64,000 nt of DNA from CAVRJC01 sp963721435 (GCA_963721435.1 CAVRJC010000004.1:124001-188000), one strand, 5' to 3'; counted from the first letter of the stretch, positions 8,695-17,627 are shown. Numbers and translations: made by a program. The notes: a model not told the origin generated them from the letters alone.

Positions 8695-9818
8695 CTCTGC
8701 GCGTCGCACTCGGTGTGGAACAGCTCCTCGACGACGCGCCCGGCGGGATCGGTCGCTACGTCTCGGAGCTCGCGACGCGGCTACCGGACCACGACGTCGA
8801 GGTTGCCGGCTTCACTGCACGGCACCCGCGTCGACGGGTCGACCGGGCCATGCGGGTCAACGGCCTCGCTGCGACCGAGCCCGTGATCCTGAGCTTGCCG
8901 CGCCCACTGCTGTACGACGCCTGGCACCTTCTGCACGCCTTCGGGCCGGTGCCGCGGGTCGGGCCCGTGGATCTCGTGCACGCGCCCTCGCTGGCGGTCC
9001 CGCCGAGCAACGGCGTGCCCCTCGTCGTCACCGCGCACGACGCCGCGCCACTGACCATGCCCGAGACGTTCACTCGACGCGGGCGGCAGTTCCACCGTCA
9101 GGGATTTGCGGCCGCCGCCCGCCGGGCCGATGTCGTGATCACTGTCTCCGAGTTCAGCGCCGAGGAGATCGCGACGCACAGCGCGATCCCGCGCGACCGC
9201 ATCCGGGTCGTGCCCAACGGCGTCGACCTCGAGCCCGCGACCCCGAAGGAGGTCACGCGCACACTCCACACGTTCGGGCTCGACGACCAGCCGTACGTCT
9301 TCTGGCTCGGCACGTCACAGCCGCGCAAGAACGTGCGCACGTTGATCGATGCGTTCACGCAGGTCGTGCACGCGGGCGCAGTGCCGCACCAGCTCGTCCT
9401 CGCGGGCGCGTCAGGCTGGCTGGTCGACGACGAGGCCGCGGTGCGTGCGTTGGGTCATCGGGCGCGGGTGCTCGGCCCCGTCCCCGAGATGCACCTCTCA
9501 TCACTGTTCGCGGGCGCCGACCTGTTTGCGTTCCCGAGCCGGCACGAGGGATTCGGCATCCCGGTGCTCGAGGCGATGGCGCAACGCACCGCCGTCGTGT
9601 GCGGCGACATTCCGGCTTTGCGCGAGGTCGCGGGGGATGCGGCGCGTTTCGTCGGGCCGGACGATGTCGACGGATGGGCCCAGGTGCTGACCGAGCTGCT
9701 CACTGACGAGCGTCAGCGTGAAGAGCTCGTCACGCGCGGATGCGCGCACGCGCCGCGGTACTCGTGGGATCGCTGCGCGGCCGAGACCGCGGCCGTCTAT
9801 CGCGAGGTCGTCGAGTAA
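8691..9818 (+). CDS. GT4-family glycosyltransferase
   Basis: Second GT4 enzyme, 375 residues, starting at GTG 8691 inside the stop of its partner. It has the same architecture: LGVEQLLDDAPGGIGRYVSE at the N-terminus, then FWLGTSQPRKNVRTLIDAF, LVLAGASGWL and RHEGFGIPVLEAMAQRTAVV. The pair look like paralogues that act on one glycan. The 3' end overlaps the convergent DivIVA-like gene by 22 bases. Confidence 0.88.
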   Translation: MTLRVALGVEQLLDDAPGGIGRYVSELATRLPDHDVEVAGFTARHPRRRVDRAMRVNGLAATEPVILSLPRPLLYDAWHLLHAFGPVPRVGPVDLVHAPSLAVPPSNGVPLVVTAHDAAPLTMPETFTRRGRQFHRQGFAAAARRADVVITVSEFSAEEIATHSAIPRDRIRVVPNGVDLEPATPKEVTRTLHTFGLDDQPYVFWLGTSQPRKNVRTLIDAFTQVVHAGAVPHQLVLAGASGWLVDDEAAVRALGHRARVLGPVPEMHLSSLFAGADLFAFPSRHEGFGIPVLEAMAQRTAVVCGDIPALREVAGDAARFVGPDDVDGWAQVLTELLTDERQREELVTRGCAHAPRYSWDRCAAETAAVYREVVE

Positions 9819-10364
9819 TCGGGCGACGTGCCGTTGACGTCGTGGATCTCCGGACGCGGTGATGGCGGCTCGATCATGACGCCGAGCTTCGCCAGGTCGG
9901 ATTCGATGGCGGCGCGAACCCGGTCGCGGTAGTCGTTGGCGTAGGTCTCGAGCGCGTTCGCGTCGGCTTGCAGCCGGTCGCGTCGTGCCAGGAGCGCGGC
10001 GATCTCCGCCTCGTGCTGGCGCGTCTCCTCGTCGTGGATCCGTCGCGCGTTCGCCTCGGCGTCGCTCACGAGCGTCTGCGCCTTCGACTCGGACGCCTCG
10101 ACGAGCTCGCGCGCTTTCGCTTCTGCCTCCGCCATCGCGTTGTCGGCGCGCGCGCTGGGCGAGGATCAGGGTGCGCTGGATGGTCTCCGCATCGTTGCGG
10201 CTCACCGGCGAGACCGCGACGGCGCGCGGTCGCTGCAGCTGCTCCGTGAGCTGCTCGATCGTGGCCGCCGCCCGTTCGAGGAGCACGTCGACCTCTTCGC
10301 GGTGATAGCCACGAAAGGCCTCCTTGACCTCGCTCCCACGGAGCTCTTGCGGTGTGATTTCCAT
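9797..10364 (-). CDS. DivIVA-domain coiled-coil protein (frameshift near 10151)
   Basis: The N-terminus MEITPQELRGSEVKEAFRGY, then HREEVDVLLERAAATIEQL, is the DivIVA lipid-binding and coiled-coil start that polar-growth and division scaffolds use to reach curved membrane. One extra base near 10151, in a GC-alternating run, shifts the frame. The remainder (MAEAEAKARELVEASESKAQ onward) is Ala/Glu-rich coiled coil. The reconstructed product is about 188 residues, shorter than Wag31-type DivIVA, so it may be a minor DivIVA-domain protein. Confidence 0.8.
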
Positions 10365-10509
10365 GGAGCTACCCGCTTTCGATCGCGACCGCCCGCTCTC
10401 GATTGCTCGGCTCGTGTGCGAAAGTCAACCACCGGCGCTCGCCGTTGTCGATCAACGCACTTTCAATTCTGGCGCCACCGAGCGGCATCTTGTCCACGAG
10501 GACGAGCGG

Positions 10510-11421
10510 CTATCGCGTCAGGACGTCGACGGCGGTCTCGGTGACGAGCACGGTGTGCTCGAACTGCGCGGTGCGCGAGCCGTCGGACGTGACGGCGGTC
10601 CAGCCGTCGGGCCAGATCACCGGGTCGATCGCGCCCATCGTGATCATCGGCTCGATCGTGAACGTCATCCCCGGTTCCATGACCGTGTTCGCACCGCGCT
10701 CGTAGTAGTGCGGTACCTGCGGCGGCCCGTGGAACACCTCGCCGATCCCGTGCCCGACGAAGGCCTTGACGACGAACAGGCCGTTGGCGTGCGCGTGCTT
10801 CTCGATCGCGCGCCCGATGTCGGAGATCGGCGCGCCGGGCCGCACCGCGTCGATCGCGTGGTCCAGGCATTCCTCGGTGACGCGCACGAGCTTCGCCGAC
10901 TGCGGATCGAGGCGACCGACGCCGAACGTGGCGTTGGTGTCGCCGTGCACACCACCGATGTAGACGGTGATGTCGAGGTTCACGATGTCGCCCTCGAGGA
11001 GTGCGCGGTCGTCGGGGATGCCGTGGCAGATCACCTCGTTCACCGACGTGCACAGCGACTTCGGGAAGTGGTTGTAACGGAGCGGGCTCGGGTAGACGCC
11101 GCGTGACACGTGCGCCTCGTGCGAGATGCGGTCGATCTCGTCGGTGGTCACGCCGGGTGCGACCGCTTCGCCGACCTCCTCGAGGATGTCGTGCGCGATG
11201 CGACAGGCCTTGCGCATGCGCTCGATGACGTCGGGGTCCTTGACCATCGACTCACGCGTGCGGACCGGCCGGTACGTCTCGAAGTAGTCGGGTCGCTCGA
11301 TCTCGGGCGGCACCGGGAGCTCGGGTGCGACGACACCCGGACGCACGAGCTGAAGCTTGTGGCAGCGCTTGTACTTCTTACCGCTGCCGCACCAGCAGTC
11401 GTCGTTCGCCCGCAACATCAC
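10510..11421 (-). CDS. map: Methionine aminopeptidase type I with N-terminal SEC-C motif
   Basis: Removes the initiator Met from nascent proteins. The 303-residue product begins with a SEC-C zinc motif (CWCGSGKKYKRCHK, residues 9-22), an extension seen in a subset of actinobacterial MetAPs and thought to aid ribosome contact. The peptidase core has metal ligands in DIVNLDITVYIGGVHGDTNA, GHGIGEVFHGPP, FTIEPMI and QFEHTVLVTE. The gene is intact. Confidence 0.95.
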   Translation of the reverse strand: MMLRANDDCWCGSGKKYKRCHKLQLVRPGVVAPELPVPPEIERPDYFETYRPVRTRESMVKDPDVIERMRKACRIAHDILEEVGEAVAPGVTTDEIDRISHEAHVSRGVYPSPLRYNHFPKSLCTSVNEVICHGIPDDRALLEGDIVNLDITVYIGGVHGDTNATFGVGRLDPQSAKLVRVTEECLDHAIDAVRPGAPISDIGRAIEKHAHANGLFVVKAFVGHGIGEVFHGPPQVPHYYERGANTVMEPGMTFTIEPMITMGAIDPVIWPDGWTAVTSDGSRTAQFEHTVLVTETAVDVLTR

Positions 11422-11443
11422 GGCAAGTGTACGGACGCGACCT

Positions 11444-12058
11444 TCACCAGCCGCGGTCGATCCACTCCTGGAGGTGGGGGCGCTCCGTGCCGATCGTCGT
11501 GTCGAGGCCGTGGCCGGGGAGCACGAGCAGGTCGGGCGGCAGCGTGAACAACCGCCGATCGATCGACTCGATGATCTGGGAGAAGTTGCCCTCTGCGTTG
11601 GCGGTGGTGCCCGGGCCGCCGGGGAACAGCGTGTCCCCGCTGAACACGATCGGGTGGCCCTCGAGCAGGAACGACATCGAACCCGGAGTGTGACCGGGGT
11701 TGTGGATCGTGCGGAGCCGAACGTCGCCGACCGAGATGACTTCGTCGTCGGGGATCACGAAGTCGTAGGCGGGCAGCATCTTGGCGTCGGCGTCGGCGAT
11801 CCCGATGTCGATCCCGGCGTCGCGCAGCGCGGTGACGGCTTGGATGTGGTCCCAGTGGCCATGCGTGGTGAGCACGCGCCGCACCCCGGTTGCCCGGCTC
11901 ACTTCCAGCAGGAGCTCGTGCTCGTTGGCGGCGTCGATGATGACGGCCTCGCCGGTTCCCTTGCAGCGCACTACGAACACGTTGTTCTCGAACGGGCCGA
12001 CATTGATCTTGTCGATCCGCACGGTAGGAGTCTCGTAGTGGGCGGGGCGCGGCATCAT
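11444..12058 (-). CDS. MBL-fold metallo-hydrolase (glyoxalase II-like)
   Basis: 204-residue single-domain metallo-beta-lactamase-fold protein. The zinc site is visible as THGHWDHIQA (HxHxDH), then NPGHTPGSMSF, FSGDTLFPGGPG and LPGHG. These proteins often hydrolyse S-lactoylglutathione-like thioesters or persulfides; the true substrate is unknown. Actinobacteria use mycothiol, and ergothioneine is made nearby, but no functional link is shown. It lies 22 bases upstream of map on the same strand. Confidence 0.85.
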   Translation of the reverse strand: MMPRPAHYETPTVRIDKINVGPFENNVFVVRCKGTGEAVIIDAANEHELLLEVSRATGVRRVLTTHGHWDHIQAVTALRDAGIDIGIADADAKMLPAYDFVIPDDEVISVGDVRLRTIHNPGHTPGSMSFLLEGHPIVFSGDTLFPGGPGTTANAEGNFSQIIESIDRRLFTLPPDLLVLPGHGLDTTIGTERPHLQEWIDRGW

Positions 12059-12201
12059 TCCCGCTCTCGGCCTGCGGCCGGGCCGCTCGGGCCACGGCTC
12101 GCGACGGCGCAGGGCACGTGCGCCGCGAACGTTCGCCTCATGCTTCGAGGTTACTGCTCGCCTGGATGGGCACCCCCCGACAGGGATAGCGTGCGGCGCG
12201 T

Positions 12202-12227
12202 GGGCCCGTCAGGCGGGCCCGTCAGGC
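12202..12227. repeat. 13-bp perfect tandem duplication
   Basis: GGGCCCGTCAGGC occurs twice back to back (12202-12214 and 12215-12227) in the spacer 28 bases before the acyl-CoA dehydrogenase start. It may be an operator or a recent slippage duplication. Confidence 0.8.
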
Positions 12228-12254
12228 ATCCGACTGATTGGGAGCGCACGCACG

Positions 12255-13388
12255 ATGGTGGATTTCGCCTTCTCCGAGGAGCAGGACCAGCTCCGCGACG
12301 CAGTCCGGCGGTTCCTCGAGGCGAAGTCGCCTTCGACGGAGGTGCGGCGCCTGATGGAGACCGACGAGGGCTACGACCCCGCGGTGTGGAGCCAGATGGC
12401 GAACGAGCTCGGGCTCCAGAGCCTCCACATCCCCGAGGAGTACGGCGGCCAGGGGTTCACGTGGGTCGAGCTCGGCATCGTGCTCGAGGAGATGGGCGCG
12501 GCGCTGTTGTGCGCGCCGTACTACTCGACGGTGGTGCTGGCGGCGAACGCGATCATGAACGGCGCGACGCCCGAGCAGCAGGCGGAGCTGCTCCCGGGGA
12601 TCGCGTCGGGTGAGACCATCGGGGCGCTCGCGATCACCGAGCCCAACGGCAAGTGGGACGCGTCCGGTATCGAGATGGTCGCGTCGGGCTCGGGTGATGC
12701 CGTCACGCTCGACGGCACGAAGAGCTACGTGATCGACGGTCACCTCGCGAACCTGATCATCGTGGCCGCGCGCAGCGCGGGATCGACCGGCACCGACGGC
12801 GTCGGGCTCTACGCGGTCGACGGCGATGCCGCGGGCCTGAACCGCACGCAGCTCGCGACCCTCGACCAGACCCGCAAGCAGGCCAGGCTCGACTTCGCCG
12901 GCGTGCCCGCACGCGCGCTCGGCGACGCCGGGAACGCGTGGGGAGCAGTCGAGAAGACGCTGCAGCACGCGAGCGTCGGCCTCTGCAACGAGATGGTCGG
13001 TGGCGCCCAGAAGGTCCTCGACATGTCGGTCGAGTACGCGAAGGTCCGGGTGCAGTTCGGGCGTCCGATCGGGTCGTTCCAGGCGATCAAGCACAAATGC
13101 GCCGACATGCTCCTCGAAGTCGAGTCGGCGAAATCGGCCGCCTACTACGCCGCCGGCACCGCGGCCGAGGACACCGACGAGCTCCCCGTGATCGCGAGTC
13201 TCGCCAAGGCGTACTGCTCCGACGCGTACTTCCACGCCGCGGCCGAGAACATCCAGATCCACGGCGGGATCGGCTTCACGTGGGAGCACGACGCGCACCT
13301 CTACTTCAAGCGTGCGAAGAGCTCCGAAGTGCTGCTCGGTGACGCCACCTACCACCGCGAGCGCCTCGCCACGCTCATCGGTATCTGA
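12255..13388 (+). CDS. Acyl-CoA dehydrogenase
   Basis: FAD-dependent alpha,beta-dehydrogenation of an acyl-CoA. The 377-residue product begins VDFAFSEEQDQLRDAVRRFL (N-terminal helical domain). Next come WSQMANELGLQSLHIPEEYG and ALAITEPNGKWDASG (flavin site), and the C-terminal helical domain has RVQFGRPIGSFQAIKHKCAD and IQIHGGIGFTWEHDAHLYFK. It stands alone without beta-oxidation neighbours, so chain-length preference is unknown. Confidence 0.93.
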   Translation: MVDFAFSEEQDQLRDAVRRFLEAKSPSTEVRRLMETDEGYDPAVWSQMANELGLQSLHIPEEYGGQGFTWVELGIVLEEMGAALLCAPYYSTVVLAANAIMNGATPEQQAELLPGIASGETIGALAITEPNGKWDASGIEMVASGSGDAVTLDGTKSYVIDGHLANLIIVAARSAGSTGTDGVGLYAVDGDAAGLNRTQLATLDQTRKQARLDFAGVPARALGDAGNAWGAVEKTLQHASVGLCNEMVGGAQKVLDMSVEYAKVRVQFGRPIGSFQAIKHKCADMLLEVESAKSAAYYAAGTAAEDTDELPVIASLAKAYCSDAYFHAAAENIQIHGGIGFTWEHDAHLYFKRAKSSEVLLGDATYHRERLATLIGI

Positions 13389-13432
13389 CGCCCGCGCCGA
13401 GCCGGGAGAATCCCCGGCGGTAGTCTCGGTCG

Positions 13433-14218
13433 ATGCCCGTGTTGGTCGCGTTGCTCGGGGTTGTCATCGCGCTCCTGGCACTGCTGGTCGCCGGGCTGCT
13501 CCGGAGCCACGCCGAGATCCTGCGGGCGCTGCACGACCTCGGCGTCGATCTCGACCCGAGTCACGCCGCCGGCGCCACGACGCGTGTCGGCTCGCCGACG
13601 GTGCGGTCGCGCTCGGTGCCGTCACGGCCGGAGCGTCAGGGCGTCGACATCGCGGGCGAGACTCCTGATCACGACGCGGTCAGCATCGCGATCGTCGGTG
13701 CCAGGCACCTCACCCTGCTCGCGTTCCTCACGAGCAGCTGCAGCACCTGCCTCGACTTCTGGGACGCGTTCGCCTCCGGTGAGCCCGATGTCCCCGGCGA
13801 CGCCCGGCTCGTGCTCGTCACGAAGGGCTCCGACGCCGAGAGCCCTGGGAGCGTGCGCAAGTTGGCGCCGGGCATCACCGTCCCGTTGGTCATGTCGTCG
13901 GATGCGTGGGACGCGTACGACGTGCCGGTCGCGCCGTTCTTCGTGCTCGTCGACGGTGTCTCCGGCAACGTGCTCGGCGAAGGTGCCGCCGGCAACTGGG
14001 CCCAGGTCACGTCGATGCTGCAGCAAGCGCTCGAAGACGCCGGGCTCGTCGACGGCAAGGGGCGGCGGAAGGCAGGGTCGAGCGTCAAGTTCCGCAGTGA
14101 CGCGCTCCGTGAGGAACGCGCCGACCGCGACCTGATGGCTGCAGGCATCCGTCCCGGTGACCCGAGCCTCTACCCGGAGACGGTCGAGGACGTCGACCCG
14201 TACGGCCCGCCGTCGTGA
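13433..14218 (+). CDS. MauD-like membrane-anchored thioredoxin-fold protein
   Basis: 261 residues. One N-terminal membrane segment (about residues 2-24) precedes a thioredoxin/TlpA-like domain whose redox motif is FLTSSCSTCLDFW (Cys103 and Cys106). This architecture matches MauD, the disulfide-handling maturation factor for the cysteine-rich small subunit of methylamine dehydrogenase. Later parts (LVLVTKGSDAES, YDVPVAPFFVLVDG) fit the TlpA-like fold. It is the first gene of a five-gene coupled operon containing MauE-like and MauA-like products, so its likely job is disulfide formation in the exported Cys-rich protein. Confidence 0.75.
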   Translation: MPVLVALLGVVIALLALLVAGLLRSHAEILRALHDLGVDLDPSHAAGATTRVGSPTVRSRSVPSRPERQGVDIAGETPDHDAVSIAIVGARHLTLLAFLTSSCSTCLDFWDAFASGEPDVPGDARLVLVTKGSDAESPGSVRKLAPGITVPLVMSSDAWDAYDVPVAPFFVLVDGVSGNVLGEGAAGNWAQVTSMLQQALEDAGLVDGKGRRKAGSSVKFRSDALREERADRDLMAAGIRPGDPSLYPETVEDVDPYGPPS

Positions 14219-14850
14219 GCCCCACGCTCAACGCGCACGGCGTGTCGGTCACGCCGCCCGCGGGCTTCGAGGGCCGCGTGTTCCGCCGTCCCGCCTTCGG
14301 TGAGGTCGCCGCGTCCGCGGCCGACGGGCCACCGGCGCCGCCCGCCGAGGTCCCCGGCGTCGTCGTGCACGTCGCGACGATCGCGCTCCCGCCGGGCATC
14401 GGCGACTTCGCGAGTGGGGCGGTCGACCAGCTCCAGTCCGACGACGTGTTGGTCGTGCTGTTCGAGTACGAAGCGGCGAGCGTGACGGACGGCTTGTTCG
14501 CGCGGAAGGGCATGCCGCGCACGCTCACCGTCGACGACTTCAGCCCGACGGTCATGCAGCGCGCGATCGCCGGTCAAGCCGGTTGCCAGTACTTCTTCAA
14601 CGAGGGCGGACGCGCGTTCTGCCTGTACGCGGTGATCGGTTCGTACGCGCAGCGGGCCGCGCTCGTCCCGAAGGTCAATGCAGTGCTCGCGACCGTGCAG
14701 ATCGCCCCGAAAGCTGCGAACGCCCCCACGGGGAGCAGCCCGACGACGAAGACGACCGCGCCCGCACCCACTTCCACCACCACGCCGCCGACGACGACTG
14801 GTCCGCCTACGTCGAGCGGACCATCTCCGACGACCACGACGACACCATGA
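14215..14850 (+). CDS. Uncharacterized protein with Thr/Pro-rich tail
   Basis: 211 residues, not recognised. It starts at GTG 14215 inside the stop of the MauD-like gene and ends inside the start of the MauE-like gene. Residues 1-165 form a compact domain (VTPPAGFEGRVFRRP, VVVHVATIALPPG, CQYFFNEGGRAFCLYAVIGS); the last 45 or so are a low-complexity Thr/Pro/Ser linker. No clear signal peptide or membrane helix is seen, although such tails are common in exported actinobacterial proteins. Its position implies a role in the same maturation system. Confidence 0.7.
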   Translation: MSPTLNAHGVSVTPPAGFEGRVFRRPAFGEVAASAADGPPAPPAEVPGVVVHVATIALPPGIGDFASGAVDQLQSDDVLVVLFEYEAASVTDGLFARKGMPRTLTVDDFSPTVMQRAIAGQAGCQYFFNEGGRAFCLYAVIGSYAQRAALVPKVNAVLATVQIAPKAANAPTGSSPTTKTTAPAPTSTTTPPTTTGPPTSSGPSPTTTTTP

Positions 14851-15386
14851 GCGTGCTCGCGGGACCGTTCGTGATCGCCAGTGCGCTGCTCGCGCTCGGC
14901 GGTGCCTTCAAAGCCGTCGATCCGGCCGACACCGCGTACGCGTTACGCACGCTGGGCCTCCCCCACGCGGCGCTGCTGGTGCGCGCGGGAGGCGCGGTGG
15001 AAGTGGTGATCGGGGTCGGCGCGCTCGCGGTCGGCGGTCCCGTGTTCGCGACACTCGTCGCGCTCTCCTACCTTGCGTTCGCGGGATTCGTCGTCGTGGC
15101 GCTGCGCTCGGGCTCACCGATCAGCTCCTGCGGGTGCTTCGGGAAGGTCGACACGCCTCCGAGCTCGGTGCACGTCGTGATCGATCTCCTGGCCGCGGCC
15201 GTCGCCGCGACGGTTGCGTTCGCGGGTGACCCGGTCGCGTTGCCGGACGTGCTCGCCGACCAGCCGATGCTCGGCATCCCGTTCGTCATCCTCGCCGTCA
15301 CCGGCATCTATCTTGTGTTCCTGTCGTTCACCGCGCTGCCGAAGACGCTCGCGGCGGCACGCGTGGTCCGGGAGGCACGAGGGTGA
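14847..15386 (+). CDS. MauE/DoxX-like membrane protein
   Basis: 179 residues with about four or five hydrophobic helices. SSCGCFGKVDT (Cys95 and Cys97) is the membrane-proximal Cys pair typical of MauE/DoxX redox-associated proteins. In methylamine-utilisation clusters MauE works with MauD to make the many disulfides of the small subunit. It overlaps both neighbours by 4 bases. Family call by motif and topology; the partner is inferred from the operon. Confidence 0.8.
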   Translation: MSVLAGPFVIASALLALGGAFKAVDPADTAYALRTLGLPHAALLVRAGGAVEVVIGVGALAVGGPVFATLVALSYLAFAGFVVVALRSGSPISSCGCFGKVDTPPSSVHVVIDLLAAAVAATVAFAGDPVALPDVLADQPMLGIPFVILAVTGIYLVFLSFTALPKTLAAARVVREARG

Positions 15387-16375
15387 GCTTGGCGGGGCAG
15401 GAGCCGCAGCGTCCGAGTCGCGGCGTCGCGTTCACGAACTGGCTGGTCAGTCGCACCACGCGCGCGCTCGAGCGCGGCACGAGCCGGCGTGGGTTCATCA
15501 TCGGCTCTGCGATGGTCGGTTCCGCGGTCGCGGTCGCGGGCGTCGACTACGCGCTCCGTCCCGGCAGCGCGTACGCCATCGTCGTTCCCGGCGAATGCCC
15601 GGGCGGATTCTGCAACGACGGGTACACCGAGTTCTGCTGCGCGATCAACAACGGCATCAACGCTTGCCCGGTGAACACGTTCGCCGGGGGCTGGTGGCGC
15701 GCCGACAGCTCGAGCTTCTGCGGTGGAGGCACCCGCTACTACATCGACTGCATGCAGACGTGCTGCGGCTCGCCGAAGAACTACTGCCAGGATGGCTACT
15801 GCTTCTGCGAGAGCTGCGTCCCGTGCAACTGCCCGGGTGGCTGCAACACGCGACGCGTGTTCTGCAACTACTTCCGGTACGGGCAGTGCCACACCGAGAT
15901 CACGATCTCGGGCCCGATCGCCTGCAGGGTCGTGTCGTGCACGCCGCCCTACGCGGTCGCGGGCAATGCTTGCCTCACCGCTCCGGCAGTCGACAACTCC
16001 ACCGCGGAGCACGCGGCGAACTGCGCAACGAACGTCGAACCGACGGTCGCCACTCCAGCAACGGTCAGTCCTCGGCGAAAGGGCCGAACAGTGATCCAGG
16101 TCATGCTCTTTGGAACCCTCAACTGCTTCTTCGTCGACGGGGGAGGGACGCTGCTGCAGAAGGTCTATGCGCCGGGCGCGGCCGGCGCCGATGTGAACGG
16201 GTGGGTGACGTATCCGCTGACTCCGTCGGGGGAGTGCCAAGCGGGAACCGACGTGGAGGCCCAGGACGGCTTCATGAACAACTTCCACCTCTTCGCCAAA
16301 GCGGCGGACGGCCAGCACATGATTCACCTCACGTACGTGCGGGGGCAGAGTCGCTGGGTCGAGCAGACGCATTGA
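15383..16375 (+). CDS. Tat-exported Cys-rich protein resembling methylamine dehydrogenase small subunit (MauA)
   Basis: 330 residues. A twin-arginine signal is seen at TSRRGFIIGSA (RR 35-36) with an AxA-like cut site near 65. Residues 70-200 carry about 21 cysteines spaced as in MauA: FCCAINNGINACP, GGWWRADSSSFC, YYIDCMQTCCGSPKNYC and CFCESCVPCNC. The C-terminal 110 residues are an extra domain absent from MauA. The Trp pair 104-105 falls where one TTQ-forming Trp lies in MauA; at the second Trp place I see Tyr (YGQC, 166-169). MauD- and MauE-like genes precede it, but no mauB or mauG is nearby. Function unknown; a quinone-like or disulfide-rich redox protein is plausible. Confidence 0.75.
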   Translation: MSLAGQEPQRPSRGVAFTNWLVSRTTRALERGTSRRGFIIGSAMVGSAVAVAGVDYALRPGSAYAIVVPGECPGGFCNDGYTEFCCAINNGINACPVNTFAGGWWRADSSSFCGGGTRYYIDCMQTCCGSPKNYCQDGYCFCESCVPCNCPGGCNTRRVFCNYFRYGQCHTEITISGPIACRVVSCTPPYAVAGNACLTAPAVDNSTAEHAANCATNVEPTVATPATVSPRRKGRTVIQVMLFGTLNCFFVDGGGTLLQKVYAPGAAGADVNGWVTYPLTPSGECQAGTDVEAQDGFMNNFHLFAKAADGQHMIHLTYVRGQSRWVEQTH

Positions 16376-17070
16376 CACGGCACGGCGTACGGATCCTGGT
16401 CGTCGCGATCGCGGCGGTCGTCACCATCGGTGTGATCCCGGGTGATGCCGTCGCGGTCACGCCCGCGCTCCTCGGCAACGTCGATCCCGCGCTCCCCACC
16501 ACACTGCCCACCACCGTCGCCGTTGTCGCGAACAGCGCGCCGGTCGGTGCCGACGTCGGCATCGTCGTGCGCAACGGCACCGCAAAGGCCGTCGACCACG
16601 TGAAGGTGCAAGGGACGGCGAAGGCCCCGGGAGGCGGCACGATCATCCGTGCGACCACGGTCAGGCTCGTGCCCGGCACCCTGGCGTCCGGTGGCCTCGC
16701 GATCGGCAATCTCACGTTCGGCAAGGGCGACCTCGCGGCGGGCACGACGTTCACGTTCAAGGTCAAGAGCAAGCCGGCGAAGGTGAACGTCAACGAGACC
16801 GCGCTCGAAGCGCGCGAAGCACTGCTGTCGCGCGCGATGGAGGGCCCGGTCGCGCAGCAGATGGCGGTCACCGTGGCCAACCTCGGCGCGAAGACCTACG
16901 CGGGCCCGGTCACCGTGACCGTCATGTGCTTCGGTGAGGCGCGCAACCCCGCGTTCGTGCAGGCCGCGACGGTCAAGAAGGCGAAGGTCGCGCCCGGCGC
17001 GACGACACCGGTCACGGTCGATCTGAGCTTGCTGTGCCCCAAGTACATGGTAGGAGCCTCGGCCGGCTGA
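16372..17070 (+). CDS. Secreted Ig-like protein of unknown function
   Basis: 232 residues from a TTG at 16372 that overlaps the stop of the MauA-like gene. Residues 4-30 are a signal peptide (ILVVAIAAVVTIGVIPGDAV). The rest is two beta-rich segments with repeated Ala/Thr/Val patterning (VVVRNGTAKAVDHVKVQGT-like and VTVANLGAKTYAGPVTVTV). The tail DLSLLCPKYMVGASAG pairs a Cys with MCFGEARN. It is the last coupled gene of the Mau-like operon and a candidate structural partner of the Cys-rich protein. Confidence 0.7.
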   Translation: MTRHGVRILVVAIAAVVTIGVIPGDAVAVTPALLGNVDPALPTTLPTTVAVVANSAPVGADVGIVVRNGTAKAVDHVKVQGTAKAPGGGTIIRATTVRLVPGTLASGGLAIGNLTFGKGDLAAGTTFTFKVKSKPAKVNVNETALEAREALLSRAMEGPVAQQMAVTVANLGAKTYAGPVTVTVMCFGEARNPAFVQAATVKKAKVAPGATTPVTVDLSLLCPKYMVGASAG

Positions 17071-17114
17071 CTGCATCGGCGCGGGTCGACCGTGGCCGCT
17101 TAGCCTCTCGGCTC

Positions 17115-17573
17115 GTGGAGATCATCGCCGGGTTCCTCGCGTTCGGCATCGTGATCGCGATCGCGGCGTTCTTCGTCGCACGGGAAGCCGGCCGAATTGC
17201 GCGCGATCCTCCGCCGGCGCTGTTCGACGTGGACGACGCGTTCGCGTGGGTCGTCGACCACCTCCCCGATGACGTGGCCGCGACGCTGACTCCCGGCGAC
17301 GTGCGCCGCATCCTCGACTTCCAGGTCGAGTTCTTCAAGCGCAAGGGCGTGTCGTCGAACGGCTCGACGGCGTACCCGCCGGGCAACGTGGTCATCGGCG
17401 GGAGCGAGACCGTCGAGTTCATCCTCGAGCGGTGCGCCGCGACCGGCGAGGCCTACCTCCCCGAGCAGGTGTTCGGCGTGATCGACACGCAGCTGAGCTA
17501 TCTCCGTGCCATCGGCGCGGTCGGCCCTCCCGCGAAAGCCGATCCCGATGACCCGAAAACCGCCACGGACTGA
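17115..17573 (+). CDS. Membrane-anchored protein of unknown function
   Basis: 152 residues from GTG 17115. One N-terminal membrane helix (IIAGFLAFGIVIAIAAFF) precedes a soluble, presumably cytoplasmic, domain (FDVDDAFAWVVDHLPDDV, TPGDVRRILDFQVEFFKRKG, GGSETVEFILERC). I have a sense that such proteins are common in actinobacteria, but know no function. It starts 44 bases after the Mau-like operon and may be read through from it. Confidence 0.75.
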   Translation: MEIIAGFLAFGIVIAIAAFFVAREAGRIARDPPPALFDVDDAFAWVVDHLPDDVAATLTPGDVRRILDFQVEFFKRKGVSSNGSTAYPPGNVVIGGSETVEFILERCAATGEAYLPEQVFGVIDTQLSYLRAIGAVGPPAKADPDDPKTATD

Positions 17574-17627
17574 TCCCGCGTGTGCTTGACTTTTCGTTAC
17601 CAGGGAAAGGAGGTGGTCCATACATGC

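Noticed and set aside
13433..14218. Cytochrome c maturation (ResA/CcmG) thioredoxin
   Set aside because: No ccs/ccd or haem genes nearby, the CxxC is CSTC in a MauD-like setting, and MauE- and MauA-like genes follow in the same coupled operon.
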